Part shown: one piece after another, positions 1 to 7,839 of the stretch
Layout: the number at the start of each line of letters is the position of its first letter
Position numbering within the stretch: position 1 is the stretch's first letter
Origin: JBIQJD01 sp044507695
Lineage (GTDB): Bacteria; Bacteroidota; Ignavibacteria; Ignavibacteriales; Ignavibacteriaceae
Reading direction: 5' to 3'
Assembly (NCBI GenBank): GCA_044507695.1
Contig: JBIQJD010000003.1
Coordinates: 248,001 to 312,000 of the forward strand
Length of the DNA stretch: 64,000 nucleotides
Notes under the pieces: model-generated
What the model was told of the DNA's origin: nothing
What the model saw: only the letters and a program-made list of their open reading frames with translations
Database searches by the model: none
Position numbers and translations under genes: made by a program

Positions 1-1
1 A

Positions 2-817
2 CTGGATGATAATGAGTTGTTAATTGAAAATGAATTCAACTTAATGATGATTGATGTGGGACAGGGAGATGCAATACTATTAAAATTTCCTGATTCACGA
101 ACAGCATTGATTGATGCCGGAGAAGCAAGTTCATTTTTTGATAATGGTGAACGGGTAATTCTTCCGCTGTTAAACTATCTGGGCATAGATAAAATTGATT
201 ATGGATTTATCTCACATATGGATGCAGATCATTACAGCGGATTTGTTTCGCTTGTTCATAATGGGATAATTAAAAAAATCATTAAGCCGCCGCTTGATAC
301 TTCATTAACAAAGGATGTGAAGTTTGAGAGCTTTGTAAGAAAGATGAATGTACCAATTGAATATTATAAGAAAGGAACTATAAATATTGGCGGTGTTCAA
401 ATTTATACTTTAAATGATGTTGAAAATCCCGTTTATAATTCGTTATCAACAAATGATAAAAGCGGGTTATTAAAAATTGTTTACGGCAGAACAGGTTTTT
501 TATTTACCGGGGATATTGAAAAGAAAGCAGAAGATTTTTATTCCGCTGTATATAAAGATTTTCTTTCTTCGGATGTTTTAAAAGTCGGGCATCACGGAAG
601 TACAACAAGCTCAACACCGGGAATGATTAATTATGTAAAACCCAAAATCAGTTTGATAAGCGCGGGCATACAAAATAAATTTAATCATCCTTCTGATATA
701 ATTCTGAACCGGCTGAATGCTGCAGGTTCAAAAATATTCAGAACTGATAAGCAGGGAGCGGTACTTTACAGATCAAACGGAGATTCAATTTATTCTGTTG
801 ACTGGAGAAGTTATTAA
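2..817 (+). CDS. comEC: ComEC/Rec2-like metallo-beta-lactamase domain, C-terminal part (cut by left edge)
   Basis: The reading frame is open to the left edge, so this is the 3' end of a longer gene; a TTG at 17 is not needed as a start. The visible 271 residues form one metallo-beta-lactamase domain of the ComEC/Rec2 kind: DVGQGDA near the start, the metal-binding SHMDADHYSG (encoded about 211-240), a FTGDIE stretch, and KVGHHGSTTSS near the end. In the family this C-terminal domain follows a ten-or-so helix membrane channel that takes up single-stranded DNA during competence; it may degrade the non-transported strand. The membrane part would lie outside the window. A stand-alone ComEC-like hydrolase is the alternative, but the open left frame argues for the full protein. 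Confidence 0.75.
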   Translation: MDDNELLIENEFNLMMIDVGQGDAILLKFPDSRTALIDAGEASSFFDNGERVILPLLNYLGIDKIDYGFISHMDADHYSGFVSLVHNGIIKKIIKPPLDTSLTKDVKFESFVRKMNVPIEYYKKGTINIGGVQIYTLNDVENPVYNSLSTNDKSGLLKIVYGRTGFLFTGDIEKKAEDFYSAVYKDFLSSDVLKVGHHGSTTSSTPGMINYVKPKISLISAGIQNKFNHPSDIILNRLNAAGSKIFRTDKQGAVLYRSNGDSIYSVDWRSY

Positions 818-891
818 AACCATAATTTTTAATTACAGCATTCATGTTATATTTTTGGCAGATTGAATGACAAAATTTTAATAGTGAAAAA

Positions 892-2013
892 ATGAATATT
901 GGAATATTAGGCGGCGGCCAGCTTGCGCGTATGTCTGCTTACCAGGCTTATAAATTAGGATTTGAAATTTCCATTCTTGAAAAAGAAAAAAATTCTCCCG
1001 CAGGACAATTAACCAAACATGAATACGTTGGCAGCATTGATGATGATGCATTGCTTTTAGAATTTTCTCAAAACTGTGATATTGTAACTCTTGAAAATGA
1101 ATTTGTGGATTACCGCCGGTTGGAATTGATTGAAAATTCAGGCAAAATAGTTTTGCCTTCTTCAATAACAATCTCGCTCATTCAAGATAAACTAATACAG
1201 AAGCGATCGCTTCAGAAATTTAATCTGCCTGTTCCCGGATTTATTGAAGTAAAAAATGATACTACGTATGCAGATCTTAAAGCATACTTAGGTGAGAAGT
1301 TTATTTTGAAATCAAGAAAGATGGGGTATGATGGTTACGGAAATTTTAAAGTTGAAAATGAAAATGACTATATGGTAGGATTTGAAAAACTTACACAGCG
1401 GCACAATTCACTCTTAGCCGAAGAATTCATCTCATTCCGAAAAGAACTTGCAGTAATGGCTGCAAGAACTGAAAAGGAAATAAAAGTTTATCCTGTTGTT
1501 GAAACTATTCAGAAAAATCATATTTGCCATACAGTAATTGCACCTGCTCTAATCTCCAAAAAATTATATAAGGATGCTGAAGAACTTGCTGTTGAAGCAG
1601 TAAAAGCCGTTGATGGTTTTGGAATATTTGGAATAGAAATGTTTCAAACAGTTGAGTCAATCCTCATAAATGAAATGGCTCCTCGTCCTCATAATTCAGG
1701 TCATTACACAATTGAAGCATGTGTCACTTCACAGTTTGAAAATCACATAAGAGCAGTATCCGGCTTACCGTTAGGCTCAACAGAGATGTACAAAAAATTT
1801 GCAGTGATGATAAATCTTCTCGGTAAAAGAGAAGGTGAGGGCATAGTTGAAAATTATAATGATGCCTTAGCTGATGAAGAAATTCATCTCCATATTTACG
1901 GCAAAAGAAAATCCCGTGCCGGAAGAAAAATGGGACACATTACCATGCTTGGAGACAGCCTTAATTCAATTCTTGAAAGAGCAAAAACAATTGAAGAAAA
2001 AATAATTATCTGA
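892..2013 (+). CDS. purK: 5-(carboxyamino)imidazole ribonucleotide synthase PurK
   Basis: ATP-grasp enzyme of 373 aa, the usual length for PurK. It carboxylates aminoimidazole ribonucleotide with bicarbonate and ATP to give N5-CAIR in purine synthesis. Seen: N-terminal GILGGGQLARM nucleotide-fold motif (residues 3-13), the ATP-grasp core with KSRKMGYDGYGN (about 140-150), and the catalytic-loop EMAPRPHNSGHYTIEA (about 260-275), all characteristic of PurK. The stop is 9 bp before purE, so the two genes that act consecutively are very likely co-transcribed. ATG 892 is chosen because it places the GGGQL motif at the extreme N-terminus as in homologues. Confidence 0.95.
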   Translation: MNIGILGGGQLARMSAYQAYKLGFEISILEKEKNSPAGQLTKHEYVGSIDDDALLLEFSQNCDIVTLENEFVDYRRLELIENSGKIVLPSSITISLIQDKLIQKRSLQKFNLPVPGFIEVKNDTTYADLKAYLGEKFILKSRKMGYDGYGNFKVENENDYMVGFEKLTQRHNSLLAEEFISFRKELAVMAARTEKEIKVYPVVETIQKNHICHTVIAPALISKKLYKDAEELAVEAVKAVDGFGIFGIEMFQTVESILINEMAPRPHNSGHYTIEACVTSQFENHIRAVSGLPLGSTEMYKKFAVMINLLGKREGEGIVENYNDALADEEIHLHIYGKRKSRAGRKMGHITMLGDSLNSILERAKTIEEKIII

Positions 2014-2022
2014 GGAAATTAA

Positions 2023-2511
2023 ATGGCTGAAGAAAATGTTTTAGTTGGAATAATCATGGGAAGCGATTCTGATCTTCCCGTAATGAAAGAAGCTGCAGCA
2101 ATACTTGATCAATTTGGTATCAGGTATGAAATTAAAATTGTATCAGCACACCGCACGCCCAGGTATATGGCTGAATACGGCAGCACTGCACATGAAAGGG
2201 GAATAAAAGTAATTATTGCCGGAGCTGGAGGGGCAGCTCATTTACCCGGAATGACAGCATCTCATTCACCGCTTCCTGTTATTGGTGTTCCTGTTAAATC
2301 AAAATCTCTTGACGGTTTGGATTCATTATTATCAATTGTTCAAATGCCCGGCGGCGTTCCGGTTGCAACAGTTGGAATTAACCAGGCAAAGAATGCCGGA
2401 ATTCTTGCAGCACAAATTTTAGCAGCTTCAGATAAAAATATTCTCTTAAAACTAATTGAGTATAAAAAAAATCTTGAGACTGAATCAATGAAAAAAAATG
2501 ATAAAATCTGA
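2023..2511 (+). CDS. purE: N5-CAIR mutase PurE (class I)
   Basis: 162 aa, typical for bacterial class I PurE, which moves the carboxyl group of N5-CAIR (the PurK product) to give CAIR. Motifs seen: GSDSDLP (13-19), SAHRTP with the catalytic histidine (41-46), GAGGAAHLPG (67-76). The presence of purK immediately upstream (9 bp) supports class I rather than the AIR-carboxylase class II. A GAGG Shine-Dalgarno sits just before ATG 2023. A lysine-rich C-terminal tail of about ten residues is the only non-conserved part. Confidence 0.96.
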   Translation: MAEENVLVGIIMGSDSDLPVMKEAAAILDQFGIRYEIKIVSAHRTPRYMAEYGSTAHERGIKVIIAGAGGAAHLPGMTASHSPLPVIGVPVKSKSLDGLDSLLSIVQMPGGVPVATVGINQAKNAGILAAQILAASDKNILLKLIEYKKNLETESMKKNDKI

Positions 2512-2674
2512 ACTGATTCTTTTTAGAATTTGCTAATATTAATTAATTCTGAATTGCTTGATTTCAAAAATAAATTCTAATACTTTGGATAGTGTATTTT
2601 TAACTGCCCTGAATTATTAATTTTATATCAACAAACTTTAAATCCATTAACTAATTACATTTTTGGGAGAATTC

Positions 2675-4006
2675 ATGAAGAGAATTTTTACTTTAAGTTT
2701 CATCTTGTCTTTCCTGATAATCTTACCCTCGTTTTCTCAGGTTCTGTTTGAAGAAAATTTTGATAACGGAGCTGTAGATAATTCTGATATTACAGTTGTC
2801 AATTCAGATTGGATTCGTCATTCAGGTACTCAGGGTCCTTCCTACAGTGCTGATGGTTTAAGCTTCTCCGGATACAGCCATTCCGGCGTTGGCGGTGCTG
2901 TTAGTTTTACTAATGGTGCATCAGGCAATAATGATGGTGATGTTAATCGTTCAGGGGCTGACTCAGTTAGTGCGAACGGAGACATATACTTATCCTTCCT
3001 AGTAAATTTAGCATCTGCCAGAACGGGAGATTATTTTATTCATGTAGGACCAAAAACTATTGGAACAACTTTCAGATTAAGAGTATTTGCTAAAGATACA
3101 GTTTCAGGCGGCTGGAAAATCGGATTATCAAAATCCAGTGAAGCCGCACAATACAGTGATGAAGTACTTTCTTATTCTAAAACATATCTTATAATAGCAA
3201 AATATACTTTTAGTGATGCAGCAAATAATGATGATGTTGTTACACTTTATCTTTATGAGAATGAAACTCCTTCAACAGAACCCGGCAGTCCTCTTATAAC
3301 ATTGGGTCCGCTCGGCACCGGAACTTCCGGTGACCCTACAGATATTGGAAGTGTTGCTATCAGGCAGGGAGGTAACACACCTACCGGAAAGGTAGACGGA
3401 ATAAAGCTTGCCCTTACATGGTCTGAAATAGTTCCTGTAGAACTGACATCCTTCAAGGCAGATATTTCCGGAAATAAAGTTACATTAAATTGGGCAACTG
3501 CAACTGAAAAGAACAACAGCGGATTTGAAGTTGAAAGAAAAGCAGCCGGCGGTAATTATGAGAAGATAGCTTTTGTTGCAGGAAACGGTACAACAACTGA
3601 GAGCCGTGTTTATTCATACATTGATACTGATATTAAATCAGGAAAATATTTTTACAGGTTGAAGCAGGTTGATTTTGATGGATCATTCACATATTCACAT
3701 GAAGTTGAAGTGGATGCAGCCGTACCTGCACAATATTCTCTGGAACAGAATTATCCAAATCCCTTTAACCCCGCCACAACTATTAATTTTAATCTTCCGG
3801 TTGATGCCAAGGTAAAACTCAGAATCTATGATATCCTCGGAGAAGAAATTCACAACGTTGTTGATAATAATTTAGCTGCAGGAAATTATTCTTTTGATGT
3901 GAACTTTGCCGCAGAAGCAAGCGGGGTTTATTTCTACAGACTTGAAGCAAGCGGTGCAGATGGAAGCAGCTTCACATCTATGATGAAGATGATCCTGAAC
4001 AAATAA
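2675..4006 (+). CDS. Secreted protein with T9SS type A C-terminal sorting domain
   Basis: 443 aa from ATG 2675, chosen over an in-frame TTG at 2663 because GGGAGA lies at 2665-2670, inside the longer version, and the ATG opens directly into a signal peptide (KRIFTLSFILSFLIILPSFSQ). Residues about 22-255 resemble a jelly-roll/LamG-like sandwich, followed by a VPVELTSF linker and a fibronectin-III-like module with the usual LNWATATEKNNSGFEVER and FYRLKQVDFDG strings, then a sorting domain NYPNPFNPATTINF...YDILGEE...GVYFYRLEASG at the end. The sorting domain means export by the type IX system and surface attachment or release. What the N-terminal domain binds is unknown. It is a paralogue of the next gene. 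Confidence 0.85.
   Translation: MKRIFTLSFILSFLIILPSFSQVLFEENFDNGAVDNSDITVVNSDWIRHSGTQGPSYSADGLSFSGYSHSGVGGAVSFTNGASGNNDGDVNRSGADSVSANGDIYLSFLVNLASARTGDYFIHVGPKTIGTTFRLRVFAKDTVSGGWKIGLSKSSEAAQYSDEVLSYSKTYLIIAKYTFSDAANNDDVVTLYLYENETPSTEPGSPLITLGPLGTGTSGDPTDIGSVAIRQGGNTPTGKVDGIKLALTWSEIVPVELTSFKADISGNKVTLNWATATEKNNSGFEVERKAAGGNYEKIAFVAGNGTTTESRVYSYIDTDIKSGKYFYRLKQVDFDGSFTYSHEVEVDAAVPAQYSLEQNYPNPFNPATTINFNLPVDAKVKLRIYDILGEEIHNVVDNNLAAGNYSFDVNFAAEASGVYFYRLEASGADGSSFTSMMKMILNK
3746..3813 (+). repeat. Sorting-domain DNA repeat, copy 1
   Basis: 68 bp encoding the QNYPNPFNPATTINFNLP part of the sorting domain. It matches 5669-5736 at 64 of 68 positions by eye, with no gaps, far closer than the rest of the two genes. 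It is coding sequence in both places. Confidence 0.8.
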
Positions 4007-4029
4007 TTTTTTTGGAAATTTTCTTAATT

Positions 4030-4062
4030 AAAAGCCGGATTAACCTCCGGCTTTTGTTTTTT
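4030..4062 (+). terminator. Rho-independent terminator
   Basis: Stem AAAAGCCGGA (4030-4039) / TCCGGCTTTT (4046-4055), six-base loop, then GTTTTTTT. It sits 24 bp after the stop of the upstream secreted-protein gene. Confidence 0.9.
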
Positions 4063-4246
4063 AAAAAACCAATATTGATTTCATTAATAAAAAAATCTAC
4101 TTTAGATATGCTGTTAGATCCTGAAAATCACTCAAATAATTTTAAAAGAATTTTCTATTCTACTTTATATTTTATAAAGAAGGGAATTTAATTACTTAAA
4201 GCTTACAGGCTTTTATTAACTAACACATAATAAAAAGGAATGATTT

Positions 4247-5929
4247 ATGGAAAGATTGTTTACGTTTTTTGCCTTGCTGCTGTTTGCTGTTACTGCGCTG
4301 GCACAACCAACCATAACTGTTGAGCATGTGCAGGCTTCGCCCGGATCTAATGTAAGTGTTGAGGTTAACGTTGAAGATTTTAACAACGTTGGAGCTATCT
4401 CTTTAAAAATCCATTATGATACCAACATACTTACTTTTGTTGATATCTCAGATGCTCCGGCAGGAGTTAATTTTACTTATAATGCATTAAATGGAGCTGT
4501 TATTATCGGCTGGTTTGATGCAACAAGCACAAATCCTTTAAACATCGGGGATGGTCTTCTTCTTAAAATGAATTTTAGTTTCAGCGATGGATATTCCCCG
4601 CTTAGTTTTGTTAATGGGGAGAATGAAATTGCAAATAATGCAGGTACGCCTTTCGCCACCACAATCTATAATGCCGGAAGTGTTTCTTCCAGTGGTGCTA
4701 TATTAGTAGAAGAGTTTGATTACGCTGAAGGTGACAGCCTTGTAAATCACGGATGGACAAACCACAGCGGAACCGGTTCTCAGATCGTGGTAAGTGCAGG
4801 AAGTCTTGAATATCCGAACTATGCATCTTCAAATATTGGTAATTCAATTAATATTGCCGGCGGCAGCGGATCAAGAGAAGATGTGCACAGAACTTTTACG
4901 GACAGGTTTGATGGCGCAGTTTACTTATCAGCACTGGTAAATGTTGCCTCTGCCGGAACAGCACAGGATTACTTCCTTCACGTTTCTCAATCAACAGCAA
5001 GCGGTACATCTTTCAGAGGCAGAATTTATGTAAAAGATGACGGCGCAGGCGGATTGCAATTCGGTATCAGTAAATCAGGTGCTTCAATTGAATTTGCTCC
5101 AACAACTTATTCATACAACACAACCTATCTTTTAGTAATGAAATATGAATTTGTTGGAGATTCTGCCGCAGATGATATTGCTCATTTATTTATTAATCCT
5201 GATTTAACAAACGGAGAACCAGCTCCAACTGTATCAAATGCTGATGGAAGTGATTTCCCGATTGGTGCAGTGTTAATCAGGCAGGGTGGAAATGCTTATT
5301 CACTTCAATTAGATGGTATTCGGGTAGCTCCCAACTGGCAGTCTGCAACAGTTCCGGTTGAATTAACTTCATTTACTGCAAGTGTAATTGGGAACAAAGT
5401 TAATCTGAACTGGAAAACCGCAACAGAAGTTAATAATTCCGGTTTTGAAGTTCAGAGAAGTTCAGATGCAGCAGAATTTACAACAATAAGTTTTGTACCA
5501 GGTAAAGGAACTACTACAGAAGAAAGCATCTACAGTTTTACAGATGACCTGGTGAATGCCGGAGGTAAATATTTTTACAGGCTGAAACAGATTGATTTTG
5601 ACGGAACATTTGAATATTCAACTGTGATTTATGTTGATGTTACTTCACCTGTAAATTTCACACTAGAGCAGAATTATCCAAATCCGTTTAACCCGGCCAC
5701 AACAATTAATTTTAATCTTCCGGTTGATGCAAAGGTTACATTGAGGATATTTGATGCAATCGGAAATGAAATTCAGCAGGTGGTTGATGATAATCTCTCT
5801 GCCGGAAATTATGTTTATAATGTAATGCTTTCAAATGTTTCAAGCGGAATCTATTTCTATCAGCTTGATGCCGCAGGAAATGATGGAAGCAATTTTTTTT
5901 CAGTAAAGAAAATGACATTGCTAAAGTAA
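4247..5929 (+). CDS. Secreted cohesin-domain protein with T9SS type A sorting domain
   Basis: 560 aa. Signal peptide at 1-19 (ends ALAQ). Residues about 21-148 read as a cohesin domain: ITVEHVQASPGSNVSVEV, VGAISLKIHYDTNILTFVD and a later GDGLLLKMNFSF, the pattern of a jelly-roll cohesin that in cellulosomes grips dockerins. A LamG-like sandwich follows (about 155-365), then VPVELTSF, a fibronectin-like module (LNWKTATEVNNSGFEVQR, FYRLKQIDFDG) and a T9SS sorting domain (NYPNPFNPATTINF). The last about 400 residues parallel the upstream gene, so the two are tandem paralogues and the cohesin is an extra N-terminal module. Outside cellulosomes cohesins occur in many surface proteins with unknown partners; no dockerin is visible in this window. 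AAAAAGGA precedes the ATG. Confidence 0.85.
   Translation: MERLFTFFALLLFAVTALAQPTITVEHVQASPGSNVSVEVNVEDFNNVGAISLKIHYDTNILTFVDISDAPAGVNFTYNALNGAVIIGWFDATSTNPLNIGDGLLLKMNFSFSDGYSPLSFVNGENEIANNAGTPFATTIYNAGSVSSSGAILVEEFDYAEGDSLVNHGWTNHSGTGSQIVVSAGSLEYPNYASSNIGNSINIAGGSGSREDVHRTFTDRFDGAVYLSALVNVASAGTAQDYFLHVSQSTASGTSFRGRIYVKDDGAGGLQFGISKSGASIEFAPTTYSYNTTYLLVMKYEFVGDSAADDIAHLFINPDLTNGEPAPTVSNADGSDFPIGAVLIRQGGNAYSLQLDGIRVAPNWQSATVPVELTSFTASVIGNKVNLNWKTATEVNNSGFEVQRSSDAAEFTTISFVPGKGTTTEESIYSFTDDLVNAGGKYFYRLKQIDFDGTFEYSTVIYVDVTSPVNFTLEQNYPNPFNPATTINFNLPVDAKVTLRIFDAIGNEIQQVVDDNLSAGNYVYNVMLSNVSSGIYFYQLDAAGNDGSNFFSVKKMTLLK
5669..5736 (+). repeat. Sorting-domain DNA repeat, copy 2
   Basis: Second copy of the 68-bp segment at 3746-3813, with four substitutions counted by eye. 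Confidence 0.8.
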
Positions 5930-5954
5930 ATTTTGATTTGACGGGATTTTATTT

Positions 5955-5977
5955 AAGGCGGCTTTTGCCGCCTTTTT
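5955..5977 (+). terminator. Rho-independent terminator
   Basis: Stem AAGGCGGC (5955-5962) / GCCGCCTT (5967-5974), TTTT loop and a T run. It lies 25 bp after the cohesin-protein stop. Confidence 0.92.
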
Positions 5978-6035
5978 AATTTTAAAGCAGAATTAAACAT
6001 CGTTAAACAGGAATGCCATATCATGCCGTATCATA

Positions 6036-6152
6036 TCATCCCTAAAGGGATTTTGTTTTCGGGGGCTATAAATATTTCATCCCTAACGGTATTTTAGAAT
6101 GGCTTTGCTAAATGAAATAATTCAAGCTTCGATAGAGGTGATATATTTATAG
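6036..6152. repeat. Nested-hairpin intergenic element with TCATCCCTAA repeats
   Basis: This occupies part of the gene-free stretch 5978-6407. Two copies of TCATCCCTAA occur (6036-6045 and 6077-6086); the first continues as ATCCCT-AA-AGGGAT, a perfect palindrome. Nested inverted repeats surround the second: CTATAAATAT (6066-6075) with ATATTTATAG (6143-6152), ATTTCAT (6074-6080) with ATGAAAT (6112-6118), TTTAG (6093-6097) with CTAAA (6108-6112). It resembles the REP-like palindromic elements common between genes in Bacteroidota-type genomes. No coding sequence is apparent. Confidence 0.5.
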
Positions 6153-6277
6153 AAGTATAATTCAGAGACATGCTAGAATTCTTTTTCATAGGCAAGAGGC
6201 GCTTCCCCGTCTCTTAATTTGCACACACTAATACTTTCCACCGGCAGTAGAAAATTGAGAATGAAATTCCGCAGATA

Positions 6278-6303
6278 CAGGGAATTCGCATGTGAATTCC
6301 CTG
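6278..6303. repeat. 10-bp perfect inverted repeat
   Basis: CAGGGAATTC (6278-6287), loop GCATGT, GAATTCCCTG (6294-6303), flanked by GCA and TGC at 6271-6273 and 6307-6309 that could extend the stem past an internal loop. It has no T run, so it is not an obvious terminator. It lies about 105 bp before the TPR lipoprotein start. Role unknown. Confidence 0.6.
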
Positions 6304-6407
6304 CACTGCCACACCGCAAGGTTATTTTGTAATGTAAAACTTAATTGATTGTTACTTCAAAGCTATTTTGATAAGTTTGGGTGAGTTTAACAAATGAACA
6401 TTCAAAA

Positions 6408-6911
6408 ATGAAAAAAATATTTTACTTTCTTTTGTTGGGTTTAGTTTTAAATTCCTGCAGTACAAAAAAAGATACGGACTATAAAACCGCCGCTGAAGAT
6501 CATCTTCAAAAAGGGAACGTACCTGAGGCAATCACTGCTTATGAAGATCTAATGAAAGAATTTCCCGAAAGTAAACTGGCACCGGAAGCGCAGTATAAGA
6601 TTGCTACTATTTATCAGAATAAGCTGGTCAAAAATTTATCTGATAAAGAATCGCTTCGTAAAGCCGCTGAGACTTTCAAATTGGTCTATGAAAAGTATCC
6701 CGAAAGTAAGGAAGCTCCTATGGCTTTATTCATGTCAGCGTTCATCCAGGCAAATGAACTGAAGCAGTTTGATGAAGCAACAAAAACATATAATCTTTTT
6801 CTTGCAAAATATCCAAACCATGAATTAACATCCTCCGCGCGGGAAGAACTGGAGAATATGGGATTATCACCTGAAGAGATTTTAAGAAAGAAAGAAGCTG
6901 CCGGAAGCTGA
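6408..6911 (+). CDS. TPR outer-membrane-type lipoprotein (BamD/YbgF-like)
   Basis: 167 aa from ATG 6408; an in-frame GTG at 6381 would put nine polar residues in front of the signal peptide, so ATG is preferred. The N-terminus is a lipoprotein signal (KKIFYFLLLGLVLNSCS, lipobox cysteine at 17). Two or three TPR-like helical hairpins follow, with the repeated ...YEKYPESKEAPMALF / FLAKYPNHELTSSA pattern seen in BamD and YbgF relatives, where the fold serves protein-protein contact in the envelope. At 167 aa it is shorter than BamD, so a direct BamD role is not claimed. Its stop overlaps the next start by one base (TGATG), which implies translational coupling with the DUF58 gene. Confidence 0.75.
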   Translation: MKKIFYFLLLGLVLNSCSTKKDTDYKTAAEDHLQKGNVPEAITAYEDLMKEFPESKLAPEAQYKIATIYQNKLVKNLSDKESLRKAAETFKLVYEKYPESKEAPMALFMSAFIQANELKQFDEATKTYNLFLAKYPNHELTSSAREELENMGLSPEEILRKKEAAGS

Positions 6912-7819
6912 TGAGTTCACAAACATCTGATTACAGAAGATTTTTAGATCCTTCGATTATATCAAGAATTAATTCTCTTGAATTAAGAGCACGGTTTGTT
7001 GTTGAAGGTTTTATGGTAGGACTACACCGGAGCCCCTACCATGGCTTCAGCGTTGAGTTTACAGAACACAGACCGTACATGCAGGGAGATAATCTGCGCG
7101 ATGTTGACTGGAAGGTTTACGGAAAAACCGAGCGGTATGTAATCAAACAATATGAAGAAGAAACAAATCTGAAAAGCTACATACTGCTTGATACAAGTAA
7201 ATCAATGGATTACCACTCCGAAGGAAATGTTTCTAAACTTGATTATGCTTCAACTATTGTGGCTGCGTTAAGTTACCTGATGATAAAACAACAGGATGCA
7301 GTTGGATTTACACAATACTCTGAAAAGATTCAAAAATATTTTCCGCCCAAAGCAACAAGAGGTTATCTGCAGGAGATATTAAAAAATCTGGCTTCGGTTT
7401 CAGCATCTGATAAAACGAACACAGCTTCATGTTTAAATTCAATTGCGGAGAAGATTAAGAGAAGGGGATTGGTAATTATAATTTCTGATTTTTTTGATGA
7501 TGTTAATTCAATTCTTTCCGCGTTAAAGCACTTCAGGTATAATAAAAATGAAGTGATTGTATTCCAGATTCTCGATCCAATGGAAAAAAGTTTTGCGTTT
7601 GGTGCTGATGCTGTGTTTAAAGATATGGAGACAGAAGAGGAAATAACAACACAGCCGTACCAGATTCAGAAGGCATATAAGGAAGCGATGAACCAGTTTC
7701 TTTCAAGCATTAAAAAAGAATGTCTTAATTCAAATATTGAATATAATCTGATTGAAACTTCCACACCTTTTGATAAAGCATTGTATACATACATTCAAAA
7801 AAGAAAAATGCTTTATTAA
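6911..7819 (+). CDS. DUF58 domain-containing protein
   Basis: 302 aa. It contains the DUF58 hallmark EFTEHRPYMQGDNLRDVDWKVYGKTERYVIKQYEEE (in two pieces here, residues about 51-88) followed by a von Willebrand A-like fold with a MIDAS-type DTSKS (about 94-98). Family members are usually encoded with MoxR AAA+ ATPases and envelope VWA/BatA proteins; no MoxR gene is next to this one. No signal peptide or membrane helix is visible, so it is likely cytoplasmic. It is coupled to the TPR lipoprotein by a one-base overlap. The function is unproven; a chaperone or metal-insertion role with MoxR is inferred from the family. Confidence 0.85.
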   Translation: MSSQTSDYRRFLDPSIISRINSLELRARFVVEGFMVGLHRSPYHGFSVEFTEHRPYMQGDNLRDVDWKVYGKTERYVIKQYEEETNLKSYILLDTSKSMDYHSEGNVSKLDYASTIVAALSYLMIKQQDAVGFTQYSEKIQKYFPPKATRGYLQEILKNLASVSASDKTNTASCLNSIAEKIKRRGLVIIISDFFDDVNSILSALKHFRYNKNEVIVFQILDPMEKSFAFGADAVFKDMETEEEITTQPYQIQKAYKEAMNQFLSSIKKECLNSNIEYNLIETSTPFDKALYTYIQKRKMLY

Positions 7820-7838
7820 AATCTTTTACTAAAAGATT
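7820..7838. terminator. Possible bidirectional terminator between convergent genes
   Basis: Perfect inverted repeat AATCTTTT (7820-7827), loop ACT, AAAAGATT (7831-7838), lying directly between two convergent stops. It is AT-rich and lacks a long T tract, so it is weak. Confidence 0.35.
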
Positions 7839-7839
7839 C

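Noticed and set aside
878..1171. 97-codon minus-strand frame over purK
   Set aside because: It is antisense to a clear purK and shows no family motif or start signal.
6381..6407. GTG start for the TPR lipoprotein
   Set aside because: It adds nine polar residues before the lipoprotein signal.
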